A DNA stretch of 64,000 nucleotides from JAHFOW01 sp046350595. Lineage in GTDB: Bacteria > Planctomycetota > Brocadiia > Brocadiales > Brocadiaceae. Below are positions 1 to 8,980 of this stretch, one piece after another; positions within the stretch are counted from its first letter, which is position 1; each line of letters begins with the position of its first letter. The stretch spans positions 36,724 through 100,723 of the forward strand of contig JAXMAC010000003.1 of NCBI GenBank assembly GCA_046350595.1. Reading direction: 5' to 3'. The notes under the pieces were generated by a model. That model did no database searches and had not been told where the DNA came from. It saw only the letters and a list, made by a program, of their open reading frames with translations. A program made the translations under genes and the position numbers.

Positions 1-2073
1 ACGAAAGACGAGACCTTTCCGTGGGACAAAAGGAAGATCGCCGTAGCATTGACGAAGGAGGCTGACCTCCCGGAAGAAGTTGCGGATGAAGTTGCAAACG
101 TCGTCGAGCAGAGGGTCTTTGCGTCAGGTATGAATCGTATTTCCACAGCCCTGATCCGTGAACTGGCAGATAATGAACTCTTTGAAAGGGGTTATAACAA
201 GAAACTCGAAAAGCAGACAGTTATCGGGATGCCGAAATTCGATTTGATCGAGTTGATTACCTCGAAAAATAAGGAAAACAGCAACATCGCTTCAAATAAT
301 CCGGAGGCAATTAATCTGGCAATCGCCGAAAATACCTTAAAACAGTATGCGCTCCAGGAGGTATTTTCCAAGGAAGTTGCAGACGCCCACATGAGTGGCA
401 TGGTACACCTTCACGATCTCGGATATCCAACAAGGGTATATTGCTCTTCCCATTCCATCGAATATATAAAGAAGTATGGACTCTCACTCCAGAATCTCGA
501 TACAGAATCAGCCCCTGCAAAACACGCGCGTACCCTGACTGGGCATTTAAATACATTCCTGGCGTCCATGCAGGCATATTATGCCGGTGCGCTGGGAGTA
601 GGGTATATAAACATCATGTATGCCCCCTACCTTGAGGGAATGAGCTACAAAGAGATGAAACAGGAAGCACAGCATCTTATCTTCAGTTGCTCGCAGAGCG
701 CTTTTTCCCGCGGTGGCCAGACGTTGTTCCTCGATTTTAATGTCCATACGGGTATTCCAAGATACTTACGGGATATCCCCGCCATTGGACCGAGTGGAAA
801 ATACACGGGAAAGACTTATGGTGAGTATGCGGAAACTGCCCGACAATTTACCCTTGCCATGCTGGATGTGTGGCGGGAAGGGGATTGTTACGGACACCCC
901 TTTGCCTTTCCAAAGTGCGATTTCCATATTAATGAAGACACACTCAACGATCCGAAACAGTATGAACTCCTGGAGTATGCGTGCCAGATTGCAAGTGAAA
1001 ATGGCGTTCCTTATTTCATCTTTGACAGGGATGAGATTACCCTCTCCGCATGTTGCCGTTTGCGTACTACGATTAGCGATCATTACATGATACAGCACCC
1101 TGAGAGTATGCGTTTTTGCGGGTTCCAGAACGTTACTATCAACCTTCCTCAGGCAGCATACCGTGGCGGCAGGGGAAACTGGGAGGCGCTTTACAAGGAA
1201 ATTGACAAGGGGATAGAGATTGCCGTACAGGCACACCTCCAGAAGAAGGCTTTTGCTAAAACCTTAATGGCCAGCCCGGAAATGCCACTTTGGGAGATTG
1301 GCAAAAAGGCCAGGGATGGCCGTCCTTATGTAGACCTTGAGGCATCCACATATATCGTAGGTATTCTGGGATTGAATGAGTGTTTGCAATTTATGACCGG
1401 CAGGGAACTCCACGAAGGCGAGGATATGATTAAGCTGGGATTGCGGATTATTTCCCACATGTATATGCGGGTTAAGGAGGCGGGAAAGAAGCACAATTTG
1501 AAATTCTCCCTTGAAGAATCACCCGCCGAAAGCGCAAGCCGCAGGCTGGCAAAGGTTGATGTGAGAAATTATCCGGAGGCTGTTGACATGGTGAAGGGGA
1601 ATATTGAGAGGGATGAATTCTATTATACCAATAGCGTCCACCTGCGTCCTGATGCGCCGGTAGACATGATTACCCGTATATTCCTCCAGAGTAAGTTCCA
1701 CACCATGATTGAGTCTGGCGCTATTATTCATGCATTTGTTGGAGAACAGAGACCGCCGGCATCAAGCATCATGAATCTGGTTAAAAAGACCTTTAAGAAT
1801 ACACAGGCAGCACAGGTTACGATTTCTCCGGAGTTTACTATTTGTCATGACTGCAAAAAGGTCACCCAGAAACTTACCGAGATTTGTGGGCACTGTGGTT
1901 CAAGAAATGTATATGGTATTTCAAGGATTGTTGGATACTTTAGCCGTATAAATAACTGGAACAAGTCTAAAATCGGTGAGCTGGCAGACAGGCACAAGGG
2001 AAATTACAGCATAGAAGATTTACTGCCCAAAAAGGCTAAAGAGTTCACGGTATCCTGCGAAACAAGGTGCTAA
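1..2073 (+). CDS. nrdD: Anaerobic ribonucleoside-triphosphate reductase, large subunit (5' end outside window)
   Basis: Glycyl-radical enzyme that reduces NTPs to dNTPs without oxygen. The frame is open from base 1, so the gene starts before the window. The first residues here (FPWDKRKIAVAL) belong to an N-terminal ATP-cone regulatory domain, so the TTG at 49 is not the start. The catalytic barrel fills most of the protein. Near the C-terminus two CxxC pairs (CHDC, CGHC) form the zinc site. The radical loop RIVGY follows, with its Gly codon at 1933-1935. It is followed by its activase about 80 bp downstream, the usual nrdD-nrdG order. Function is firm from these motifs; only the missing N-terminus is unknown. 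Confidence 0.95.
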   Translation, partial: TKDETFPWDKRKIAVALTKEADLPEEVADEVANVVEQRVFASGMNRISTALIRELADNELFERGYNKKLEKQTVIGMPKFDLIELITSKNKENSNIASNNPEAINLAIAENTLKQYALQEVFSKEVADAHMSGMVHLHDLGYPTRVYCSSHSIEYIKKYGLSLQNLDTESAPAKHARTLTGHLNTFLASMQAYYAGALGVGYINIMYAPYLEGMSYKEMKQEAQHLIFSCSQSAFSRGGQTLFLDFNVHTGIPRYLRDIPAIGPSGKYTGKTYGEYAETARQFTLAMLDVWREGDCYGHPFAFPKCDFHINEDTLNDPKQYELLEYACQIASENGVPYFIFDRDEITLSACCRLRTTISDHYMIQHPESMRFCGFQNVTINLPQAAYRGGRGNWEALYKEIDKGIEIAVQAHLQKKAFAKTLMASPEMPLWEIGKKARDGRPYVDLEASTYIVGILGLNECLQFMTGRELHEGEDMIKLGLRIISHMYMRVKEAGKKHNLKFSLEESPAESASRRLAKVDVRNYPEAVDMVKGNIERDEFYYTNSVHLRPDAPVDMITRIFLQSKFHTMIESGAIIHAFVGEQRPPASSIMNLVKKTFKNTQAAQVTISPEFTICHDCKKVTQKLTEICGHCGSRNVYGISRIVGYFSRINNWNKSKIGELADRHKGNYSIEDLLPKKAKEFTVSCETRC

Positions 2074-2091
2074 TGTATTCCAAAGGATGTA

Positions 2092-2119
2092 GTAGAGACG
2101 CAAAATTTTGCGTCTCTAC
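2092..2119. repeat. GTAG-headed perfect palindrome (REP-like)
   Basis: A 28-bp perfect palindrome with 14-bp arms, half-site GTAGAGACGCAAAA, lies between nrdD and its activase. A near-identical copy with one central change is at 59632-59659. The GTAG head is the motif bound by REP-associated tyrosine transposases, whose remnants lie at 42-43.7 kb. It could also act as an mRNA hairpin between the two cistrons. Confidence 0.75.
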
Positions 2120-2154
2120 CTCTATTAAAGGTAGTTTTTTGAGGGAACTTGTAC

Positions 2155-2889
2155 GTGTCTGTACCGATCAAGGGGTTTATAGAAAATAGTCTTATTGAGT
2201 GGGAGGGAAAGATTGTTTCTATAATCTTTTTACCTACCTGCAATCTTCGTTGCCCTTATTGTCATGCACCCCATCTGGTTCTTGAGCCAAATGACCTGGA
2301 ATCTATTCCTGTTGACGCTATCATTAATAAAGTGCGCCAAAATCATGGATGGGTGGATGGCGTTGTCGTGACTGGCGGCGAACCTACGGCACACAAGCAT
2401 CTTGCTGAATTCCTGAAATTGTTAAAAGACACAGGGGGGTTGGTGCGTTTGGATACGAATGGCACAAATCCACAGGTACTCGAAGATTTGATCGGAAGAT
2501 CGTTGCTCGATTGTGTAGCGATGGATATTAAGGCCCCGCTCCGGAAAGAGAAGTATGAACAGGTTGCTGGCGTGCCGTGCAACATTGAGGATATTAAGGA
2601 GAGTATTCGTATCATCATGGAAAGCGGTCTTGAATATGAATTTCGCACAACGGTATGTCCAACCCAACTAAACGGGGATGATATTGAAGATATTGCGATG
2701 TTTCTTCAGGGCGCCGGACGTTATGTACTCCAGTCGTTTAGACCGAATCATTGCCTGGATACCAGGATGTTGCAGGTTGAGCCATATGCTGCGGAAACGC
2801 TCAGGAAGTATGCGACAAGCGCTGGTAAATATGTCGGCTCCTGCTGTGTGCGTGGCGAAAAGGTGATGGCTGCAGAAAGAAATTGGTAA
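2155..2889 (+). CDS. nrdG: Anaerobic RNR activating protein, radical SAM
   Basis: Radical SAM activase that would install the glycyl radical on NrdD using an Fe-S cluster and S-adenosylmethionine. The cluster motif CxxxCxxC is seen as CNLRCPYC near residue 30. The GGEPT motif follows at about residue 72. No methionine start is present. GTG at 2155 lies 8 nt after a GAGGGA ribosome site and is preferred over TTG at 2149, which lies only 2 nt from it. The length of about 244 residues fits the single-domain activases found beside nrdD (also annotated as pyruvate formate-lyase activase-like). The neighbour makes NrdD the likely substrate. Confidence 0.88.
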   Translation: MSVPIKGFIENSLIEWEGKIVSIIFLPTCNLRCPYCHAPHLVLEPNDLESIPVDAIINKVRQNHGWVDGVVVTGGEPTAHKHLAEFLKLLKDTGGLVRLDTNGTNPQVLEDLIGRSLLDCVAMDIKAPLRKEKYEQVAGVPCNIEDIKESIRIIMESGLEYEFRTTVCPTQLNGDDIEDIAMFLQGAGRYVLQSFRPNHCLDTRMLQVEPYAAETLRKYATSAGKYVGSCCVRGEKVMAAERNW

Positions 2890-2940
2890 ATTCTCATTAT
2901 ACCGTTTGACCCAAACAATAAAGAGAGGGGGTGATTGTGT

Positions 2941-3024
2941 ATGGCAGGAAAGTGCGGTAGCTCTGATAAGGCAAAACAACCGGAAAAGAAAGAACAAAAA
3001 AAAGAAGTAAAGAAAAAGAAGTAA
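2941..3024 (+). CDS. Small lysine-rich ORF, 27 residues
   Basis: ATG preceded by a good ribosome site (GAGAGGGGGTGATTGTGT). It encodes 27 residues beginning MAGKCGSSDKAK, with a very basic lysine-rich tail. The leader resembles that of the cold-shock gene at 37632 (GAAAGGGGGTGATTGAAC). It is 51 bp downstream of the activase, so it may be co-transcribed. No function is recognised. A single Cys and high charge are all that can be said. Low-complexity sequence makes a chance ORF possible, but the strong ribosome site argues for translation. Confidence 0.45.
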   Translation: MAGKCGSSDKAKQPEKKEQKKEVKKKK

Positions 3025-3080
3025 AGTAATATATTAAATAATACTCAGAAAATTTATAGGTATACACATGGTAATAGTTG

Positions 3081-3144
3081 AAAAAGATAGCATATTTTTA
3101 AATATGCTTCTCTATGTATATTTTATGGTCATACTGGTATAATT
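3081..3144 (+). promoter_or_regulatory. Upstream region shared with the next paralogue, copy 1
   Basis: AT-rich segment ending in GGTATAATT, a good -10 box. It is clearly related to 4210-4273 upstream of the second paralogue: both contain CATATTTTT, TGCTTCTCT, GTATATTTT and GGTATAATT in the same order. The duplication therefore covered gene plus promoter. A clear -35 box is not evident. Confidence 0.5.
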
Positions 3145-3150
3145 GATTAA

Positions 3151-3178
3151 GGGCGCTTCGTACGAAGCGCCCTTTTTT
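3151..3178 (+). terminator. Rho-independent terminator-like hairpin
   Basis: Perfect 22-bp palindrome with half-site GGGCGCTTCGT, followed by six T. It lies just after the putative -10 box and 38 bp before the first propeller gene. It may end the nrd transcript or attenuate the gene downstream. The second paralogue has no matching hairpin. Confidence 0.7.
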
Positions 3179-3215
3179 AATTTTAAAATTTTGAATTCTC
3201 CAGGAGGAATGTGCC

Positions 3216-4157
3216 ATGAGGTTGAAATTGGTATTATTCGTAGCAGTCCTCTCCGCTATGAGCAACGTAAAAATCTTGCCTGCACAGGATTTTGAACTCA
3301 GGGAATTACCCATCACGGTTTCAGTTGTTCCTGTCAAAGACCTTTCAAAGTTAACTATAGACAAATCTCAGGCGGATATGCTGGTTCAGCAAGTTGCAGG
3401 GGAATCCAGTTTCTTTCGCTCTCAACCAGCAGTTAATAAAGTGAGTAAATTAAAACGCATAAAAGAACTTCCTATAATAGTCACCGATTCTAATGATGAA
3501 ATTGTCGAAATTGGTTCTTTTAAGGGTAAGGTATGGGGTATTGAAAATTTTACTACGTTTAGCAGGTATCTGGTTGCTATAAATCCAAAGACAGGACAGA
3601 TACTGAAATATTTTGATTGTCCGGGAATTAGCTCTACAAAATATGTTGGGCTCGGGGTAAGTGAGAAAGACCTATGGCTCACCAATTCCTATGATAAGGC
3701 AATTTACCGGGTAAACCAGAAAAGCGGCAAGATAAAAAAAATGTATCAACTCGTAGATATTGGCAACCAAATAATTAATGGTGGGGACATTGACAAGGAT
3801 GGAAATTTCTGGTTTGGACAATGGGACTATTATGGAGTTTTGGGGGGATGCAAATTATTTAAATTTAATCCAGCAACAAAAAAAATTACACAAGTCATGC
3901 AAATTTCCAATACGAGATGGATTTATGACGTAGCATTTGATAAAAAGGGATATGCGTACGTCACAATTTCGGCTTTGACATCAGATATTAAACTCAAACA
4001 CTTCATTTTTAAACTTGATCTAATAAAGCTTAAAGTTGTGGCCAAATATGAGAGAAATCCTTTAGAGTCTACATTGACATTTCTTGACAATAAACTGATG
4101 ACCGCAGATTATTACTATTGGACAAGGAAGTACTTTTTCTATAAGGCGCCGGAATAG
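3216..4157 (+). CDS. Secreted propeller-like protein, paralogue 1
   Basis: 313 residues with an N-terminal signal peptide (MRLKLVLFVAVLSAM, cleavage near PAQ). The ATG follows an AGGAGG site. The body has blade-like units such as GNFWFGQWDYYG and LWLTNSYDKAIYRVN, resembling NHL or streptogramin-lyase-like beta-propellers, which read out as Asp-Gly-Asn-x-Trp/Phe turns. No catalytic residues can be assigned. The protein from 4325 has the same length and aligns along its whole length (both share LPITVSVVPVKD after the signal peptide and DKDGNFWFGQWD in the middle). It would be exported to the periplasm or paryphoplasm. Function unknown. Confidence 0.75.
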   Translation: MRLKLVLFVAVLSAMSNVKILPAQDFELRELPITVSVVPVKDLSKLTIDKSQADMLVQQVAGESSFFRSQPAVNKVSKLKRIKELPIIVTDSNDEIVEIGSFKGKVWGIENFTTFSRYLVAINPKTGQILKYFDCPGISSTKYVGLGVSEKDLWLTNSYDKAIYRVNQKSGKIKKMYQLVDIGNQIINGGDIDKDGNFWFGQWDYYGVLGGCKLFKFNPATKKITQVMQISNTRWIYDVAFDKKGYAYVTISALTSDIKLKHFIFKLDLIKLKVVAKYERNPLESTLTFLDNKLMTADYYYWTRKYFFYKAPE

Positions 4158-4209
4158 CGGTATCGTACGACTTTGAAATTTCTGTGTACATAATAATAGG
4201 TGGTACTGT

Positions 4210-4273
4210 AAAAAGAGAATAACATATTTTTTAATTTGCTTCTCTGTATATTTTGTGATTAAACAGGTATAAT
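4210..4273 (+). promoter_or_regulatory. Upstream region shared with the previous paralogue, copy 2
   Basis: Diverged copy of 3081-3144, again ending in GGTATAATT about 50 bp before the start codon of the second paralogue. Retention of this block in both copies suggests each gene has its own promoter and that the two are regulated alike. Confidence 0.5.
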
Positions 4274-4324
4274 TTGTACTTTATTGTTACAAATTTTGCA
4301 TTGTTTAAGGAGGAATCTGTCGAG

Positions 4325-5266
4325 ATGTGGAGATTTTTGTTAATCGTTGCAGCCTTAGCGGCCGCACTTTGTCCACAAATTGTATCAGCGCAGGAAGAAG
4401 AGTTTGAAGTTCGGCAGTTACCCATCACCGTTTCTGTTGTTCCCGTTAAAGACTATTCAGAACTGGACATTGACAAATCTCTGACGAATATCCTTGAACA
4501 ACGCATGGAAACAGGAAATAAGTACATTCGGCCTCTCATTGAAATGGAAAAGGTGGGCAAATTAAAACGTATAAAGGAAATTCCCATGAAGATGGTTGAT
4601 GTTATTGACGATGTCATATCTGAGATTGGCTCTTTTCAGAACAAATTGTGGGGTATTGAAAGCTTATTTTCGTATAGTAAATATCTGGTTTCTATAAACC
4701 CCAAGACGGGTAAGATACTGAAAAAATTTCCCTGCCCAGGGGTAAATACCCAAAAGAATACCGGCCTCGGTGTAAGTGACACAGACCTGTGGGTCACAAA
4801 TACTATGGACTTTCGTATTTATAGAGTAGATCAGAAGACTGGCAAGGTAAAAAAAACATACAATATAAAAGGATCCCTTGTAGATATTTTTTATGGTGGA
4901 ACCATTGATAAGGATGGAAATTTTTGGTTTGGGCAATGGGACGCCTATGGTGATTCTGGTGGATGCAAGGTGTTTAAGTTAGATACAACAACACAAAAAA
5001 TAACGCAAATTCTGCAAATTTCCAAGCCCAAGACCCTGATTTTATATGATGTAGCGTTGGACCAAAAGGGAAATATATATGTTACCGTTATGACTTCAGA
5101 TTTCAAATACTTAATTCTTAAACTGGACCCGGTAAAGCTTAAAGTTTTAGATACCTTTAAAAGAAATCCAGAAGAAACCACATTGACGTTTATTGGCGAA
5201 AAACTCATGACCGCAGACTGGTGGGTTCTTACAGAGAAATATTTTCTTTATAGAGTACCAAAGTGA
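4325..5266 (+). CDS. Secreted propeller-like protein, paralogue 2
   Basis: 313 residues when started at the ATG at 4325, which follows AAGGAGGAATCTGTCGAG. The longer reading from 4274 would put 17 residues before a clear signal peptide (MWRFLLIVAALAAAL, cleavage near VSAQ), so it is rejected. Same architecture as the gene at 3216: the conserved LPITVSVVPVKD segment follows the signal, then propeller-like units with GNFWFGQWDAYG. It ends 49 bp before smc but is probably a separate transcription unit with its own promoter. Function unknown; the pair is a recent tandem duplication. Confidence 0.75.
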   Translation: MWRFLLIVAALAAALCPQIVSAQEEEFEVRQLPITVSVVPVKDYSELDIDKSLTNILEQRMETGNKYIRPLIEMEKVGKLKRIKEIPMKMVDVIDDVISEIGSFQNKLWGIESLFSYSKYLVSINPKTGKILKKFPCPGVNTQKNTGLGVSDTDLWVTNTMDFRIYRVDQKTGKVKKTYNIKGSLVDIFYGGTIDKDGNFWFGQWDAYGDSGGCKVFKLDTTTQKITQILQISKPKTLILYDVALDQKGNIYVTVMTSDFKYLILKLDPVKLKVLDTFKRNPEETTLTFIGEKLMTADWWVLTEKYFLYRVPK

Positions 5267-5315
5267 GTGAATATTTTTATACAACCAAGACTTTTAAAAT
5301 TATACTTTTGTAATT

Positions 5316-8300
5316 ATGAAACTCAAAAAATTAGAACTCTTCGGATTCAAGTCGTTTGCAGAAAAGACGGAAATTGCTTTTGAAGGCGGAATCACTGTCA
5401 TTGTAGGCCCGAACGGGTGCGGGAAGAGCAACGTTATTGATGCCGTTAAATGGGTGCTGGGCGAACAGAGCGTGAAGTCGCTCAGGGGCAATGAAATGAC
5501 AGACGTGATCTTTAACGGGACAGAGAAACTTCCGTCATTAGGTTATGCCGAAGTTTCACTGACCGTTCAAAACACGAAAGGGCTACTGCCGCTTGAATAC
5601 ACGGAAGTCTGCATAACCCGCCGCCTCTATACTTCAGGGGAATCAGAATATCTCATCAACAAACAACCGAGCCGGTTGAAGGACATTAAGGAGCTTTTTC
5701 TCGACACCGGCTTTAGCGCAGATGCATATTCGGTAATTGAGCAAGGGAACGTCGAGGCGTTATTGCAGGCGGATGCGAAGGAACGGAGATACTTGTTTGA
5801 AGAGGCGGCTGGCATCAGTAAGTTCAAGGCACGAAAGAAAGCTGCCCTGAGTAAATTGGAACACGTTGAACAGAACCTGTTGCGTGTCGGCGATATTATT
5901 GAAGAATTGCAAAAACAGCTTCGGTCGGTAAAGCTCCAGGCTTCAAAGGCCAGGAAATATCAGGAATATAAGGAATTATTAAAAAGGTTAAAAGTTAACC
6001 TGTCACTCAGGAACTACCGCGACCTTAAGGGCAAAAAGGCCGATGTATCTGAACAGGCGAACCACGTAGAGGCAAAACAACAGGAGTTGGCTGCAGTCCT
6101 CGGAGAACTGGAAATGCAAATCCAGGAAATTGAAGGCACCGTCGAACAATTAGCACAGCAATCTGCCCGGATGCAGACGGAAAGGATGAATCTGGAGGCA
6201 TACATATCCAAAAATCAGGATAAGATAAAGTTCAACGGCGAACGTATCAGGGATTTGGAAATTCAACGTGAAAAATTTATTGAACGACAGAAGAGTCTCG
6301 AAGCCAAGATAGGCGAAATAAATGGCAAGATCACAGAAACAAAAGAATTCCTCGTTACGCTAGAACAAGAAATAATAAAATTAGCAGAAAACCAAAAGAT
6401 AAAGGAAACGTCACAGAAACAGATAATCGTTGAATGTGACCTGTTATACCAGAGCATAGACGAGAAAAAGGGCGAGGTTATTGCCATCCTTCAAAGACAA
6501 TCGAGCCTCCAGAATGAAGTCGGCGGCCTTACGACTGAAAAGGACACCCTGAAAAACAGAAAAGTGCGTCTTTCGAAGAGGCAGGAGGAAATCGATGGTT
6601 TCATCAATATTTTGACATCCAAACACCAGGAAGTCACAAAAGAAAGAGAGACACTGCTTGATGAGTTTAACGGTCTGGACCAGAAGCTATTGTCCTCAAA
6701 AGGGCGTATACAGGAATTGGTAAGCATAATACGGTCATTAGATGAACAGATAAACCAGCAAAAACAACTGCAAAGCAGCAAAACATCCCGGCACGAAGTA
6801 CTCATGGATTATGAGATGCGGGCAGAAGGTATAGAGGCAGGCGCAAAGACAATCCTGGACGAGATTAAAAAAGACAACCCGGAGGTTAAAGGCTTACGCG
6901 GCATGGTCGCAGACCTTTTAAAGGTAGACCTGCCATACGCGCTGGCTATAGAAACTGCTTTAGGAGAGGGGGTGCAGGGAATTATTACCGACACAACCGA
7001 TAACGCAGTCCAGGCGCTTTGCTTTTTACAGAAGCATCAAAAGGGACATGCAGTTTTTTTCCCGCTGGACAGGGTGAACGGACAAACAACAATCCCGGAT
7101 GAAATCTTACAAAAACCGGACGTTGTGAATGTTGCCGGCAAACTGGTAAACGGCGCAGAAGAAGTTTGTAAGGCTGTTCACGGGTTTTTAAATAATACCC
7201 TTGTGGTAAAGAATCTCAGTGCAGCGCTTGCGCTCAACGGTCAGACCCATGCCTTTCGCTGTGTAACCCTTGACGGCGAATTATTAGAGCCTGAGGGTAC
7301 CCTGAGCGGCGGAAAAAGGCAAGGGCAGGTAGGGATTATATCGCGTAAGAGCGAATTAAAAAAAATCGAGGAAGAATTAATTCAAATCAAACAAAAACTG
7401 GAAAAGTTGGAATACGACAAGAATATTCATGGCGGCGAACTCTCAGGTTTGGAAACAGAAACGGCCCAGTTAACCAGGCGGATAGAGCAGATACATATCC
7501 AGAATATTTCAAAAGGGAATGAACTGGCGCAGAATGAACAGAAGCGCGAAGAGCTTGTTGCCGAGAAAAAAATCAATGGAAATGAGATAGGAGAAATTGA
7601 CGTCGAGGTTGAAAAGGCCGGCGAACGAGAGCAAATATTACTGGGCGAATTGAAGAATCTTAACCAGCAGCACAAACATCTGGAGCAACTTGTGGAAGAA
7701 TCTTCCTTGCTGGTAAAAGAAAAAGAACAACTAAAAAAGGGCATACAGGACGAAATAACCGCATTGAAAGTCGGATTCGCCCAGAGACAGGAAAAGAAGG
7801 ACGGATTGAGCAAAGTCTTACATAAGCTGAATACAGAACTTCAGGAAACACATGAACAAATCAAACACCTTACCCACGAGGTCCAGAATTGTCAGCAGAA
7901 GAGGCAGGATGCCGAAAACGAGAGTAAACAATTGGAAGTCAGCGTGAATGAACTTCAGGTAAAAAAGTCTTCATTGGAAGAATCTATGAACACCCTCCTG
8001 GCACAACAGGAAGAGCTTGATCTGAATATTATGGAATTTAAGACGCAGCTTGAAGAAAGGCAGGAAGAACATAAACAGGTTGAACAACAATTGCAGGAAT
8101 TAAAATTAAAGGAAAATGAGTATCTTATCCGTCTGTCAAATCTGGAGGAGCGCGTTCGGGAAGAGTACCAGATGGAATTGTCAAATCTGGACGCCATTAC
8201 CGGTGAAATTACGCCAGAGCTGGTTAGTTCAGACAATAAATCACCTGATACTTCTCAACCGCCGGGTGATATCTGGGAGCAGATTGCAAAGGAGATTGAA

Positions 8301-8939
8301 AACCTTCAGGGGAAGGTCGAACGATTGGGAAATGTAAATCTCGACGCAATAAAAGAGCAGGATGAGTTAGAAATCAGAGAAACCTTTCTCGTAAATCAGA
8401 GGGACGACCTTAATAAGTCGCAGACCGCTTTACAGAATTTGATAACCAAGATTAACCATACCAGCCGTGAATTATTTGAAAAGACCTATAATGACATACG
8501 CCAGAATTTTCAGCTCATGTTCAGAAAATTATTCGGCGGGGGCAAGGCCGATATTATTTTAGAGGAAAATGTTGATATCCTGGAGGCTGGTATTGAGATT
8601 ATCGCTCAACCCCCCAACAAGGAACTCCGCTCCATTACGCTTATGTCAGGCGGTGAGAAGGTAATGACTACCGTTGCATTGCTTTTCGCCGTATTCCAGT
8701 CAAAGCCCAGCCCCTTTTGTATCCTTGACGAAGTGGACGCCGCCCTCGACGAGAGCAACATAAATCGCTTTACCCATGTTGTAAAGGAATTTACCCAGGA
8801 TACCCAATTCCTTATCATTACCCATAATAAGGTCACGATGAGCATTGCGGATGTCATGTATGGCATTACCATGCAGGAACCCGGCGTTTCCAAGAAGATT
8901 GCGGTAAAGTTTGAGGAGATTGAAAGAAAAGTTGCGTGA
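5316..8939 (+). CDS. smc: Chromosome partition protein SMC
   Basis: 1207 residues, the full length of bacterial SMC. It organises and segregates the chromosome together with ScpA and ScpB. Walker A is GPNGCGKSN (residues about 32-40). Two long coiled-coil arms surround a hinge at about 520-680. The C-terminal head carries the ABC signature LMSGGEK (about 1108) and Walker B ILDEVDAALDE (about 1135). The start lacks a strong ribosome site but matches the family N-terminus (MKLKKLELFGFKSFA). scpA and scpB are not nearby. Confidence 0.97.
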   Translation: MKLKKLELFGFKSFAEKTEIAFEGGITVIVGPNGCGKSNVIDAVKWVLGEQSVKSLRGNEMTDVIFNGTEKLPSLGYAEVSLTVQNTKGLLPLEYTEVCITRRLYTSGESEYLINKQPSRLKDIKELFLDTGFSADAYSVIEQGNVEALLQADAKERRYLFEEAAGISKFKARKKAALSKLEHVEQNLLRVGDIIEELQKQLRSVKLQASKARKYQEYKELLKRLKVNLSLRNYRDLKGKKADVSEQANHVEAKQQELAAVLGELEMQIQEIEGTVEQLAQQSARMQTERMNLEAYISKNQDKIKFNGERIRDLEIQREKFIERQKSLEAKIGEINGKITETKEFLVTLEQEIIKLAENQKIKETSQKQIIVECDLLYQSIDEKKGEVIAILQRQSSLQNEVGGLTTEKDTLKNRKVRLSKRQEEIDGFINILTSKHQEVTKERETLLDEFNGLDQKLLSSKGRIQELVSIIRSLDEQINQQKQLQSSKTSRHEVLMDYEMRAEGIEAGAKTILDEIKKDNPEVKGLRGMVADLLKVDLPYALAIETALGEGVQGIITDTTDNAVQALCFLQKHQKGHAVFFPLDRVNGQTTIPDEILQKPDVVNVAGKLVNGAEEVCKAVHGFLNNTLVVKNLSAALALNGQTHAFRCVTLDGELLEPEGTLSGGKRQGQVGIISRKSELKKIEEELIQIKQKLEKLEYDKNIHGGELSGLETETAQLTRRIEQIHIQNISKGNELAQNEQKREELVAEKKINGNEIGEIDVEVEKAGEREQILLGELKNLNQQHKHLEQLVEESSLLVKEKEQLKKGIQDEITALKVGFAQRQEKKDGLSKVLHKLNTELQETHEQIKHLTHEVQNCQQKRQDAENESKQLEVSVNELQVKKSSLEESMNTLLAQQEELDLNIMEFKTQLEERQEEHKQVEQQLQELKLKENEYLIRLSNLEERVREEYQMELSNLDAITGEITPELVSSDNKSPDTSQPPGDIWEQIAKEIENLQGKVERLGNVNLDAIKEQDELEIRETFLVNQRDDLNKSQTALQNLITKINHTSRELFEKTYNDIRQNFQLMFRKLFGGGKADIILEENVDILEAGIEIIAQPPNKELRSITLMSGGEKVMTTVALLFAVFQSKPSPFCILDEVDAALDESNINRFTHVVKEFTQDTQFLIITHNKVTMSIADVMYGITMQEPGVSKKIAVKFEEIERKVA

Positions 8940-8980
8940 AAATATATTGTAACAATATTTTTATACTTGCATTCTGCTAC

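Noticed and set aside
766..1236. 156-codon antisense frame within nrdD
   Set aside because: Fully inside a conserved gene on the other strand, no homology seen.
4274..4324. Longer start of the second propeller paralogue
   Set aside because: It would place 17 residues before a good signal peptide and lies upstream of the ribosome site.
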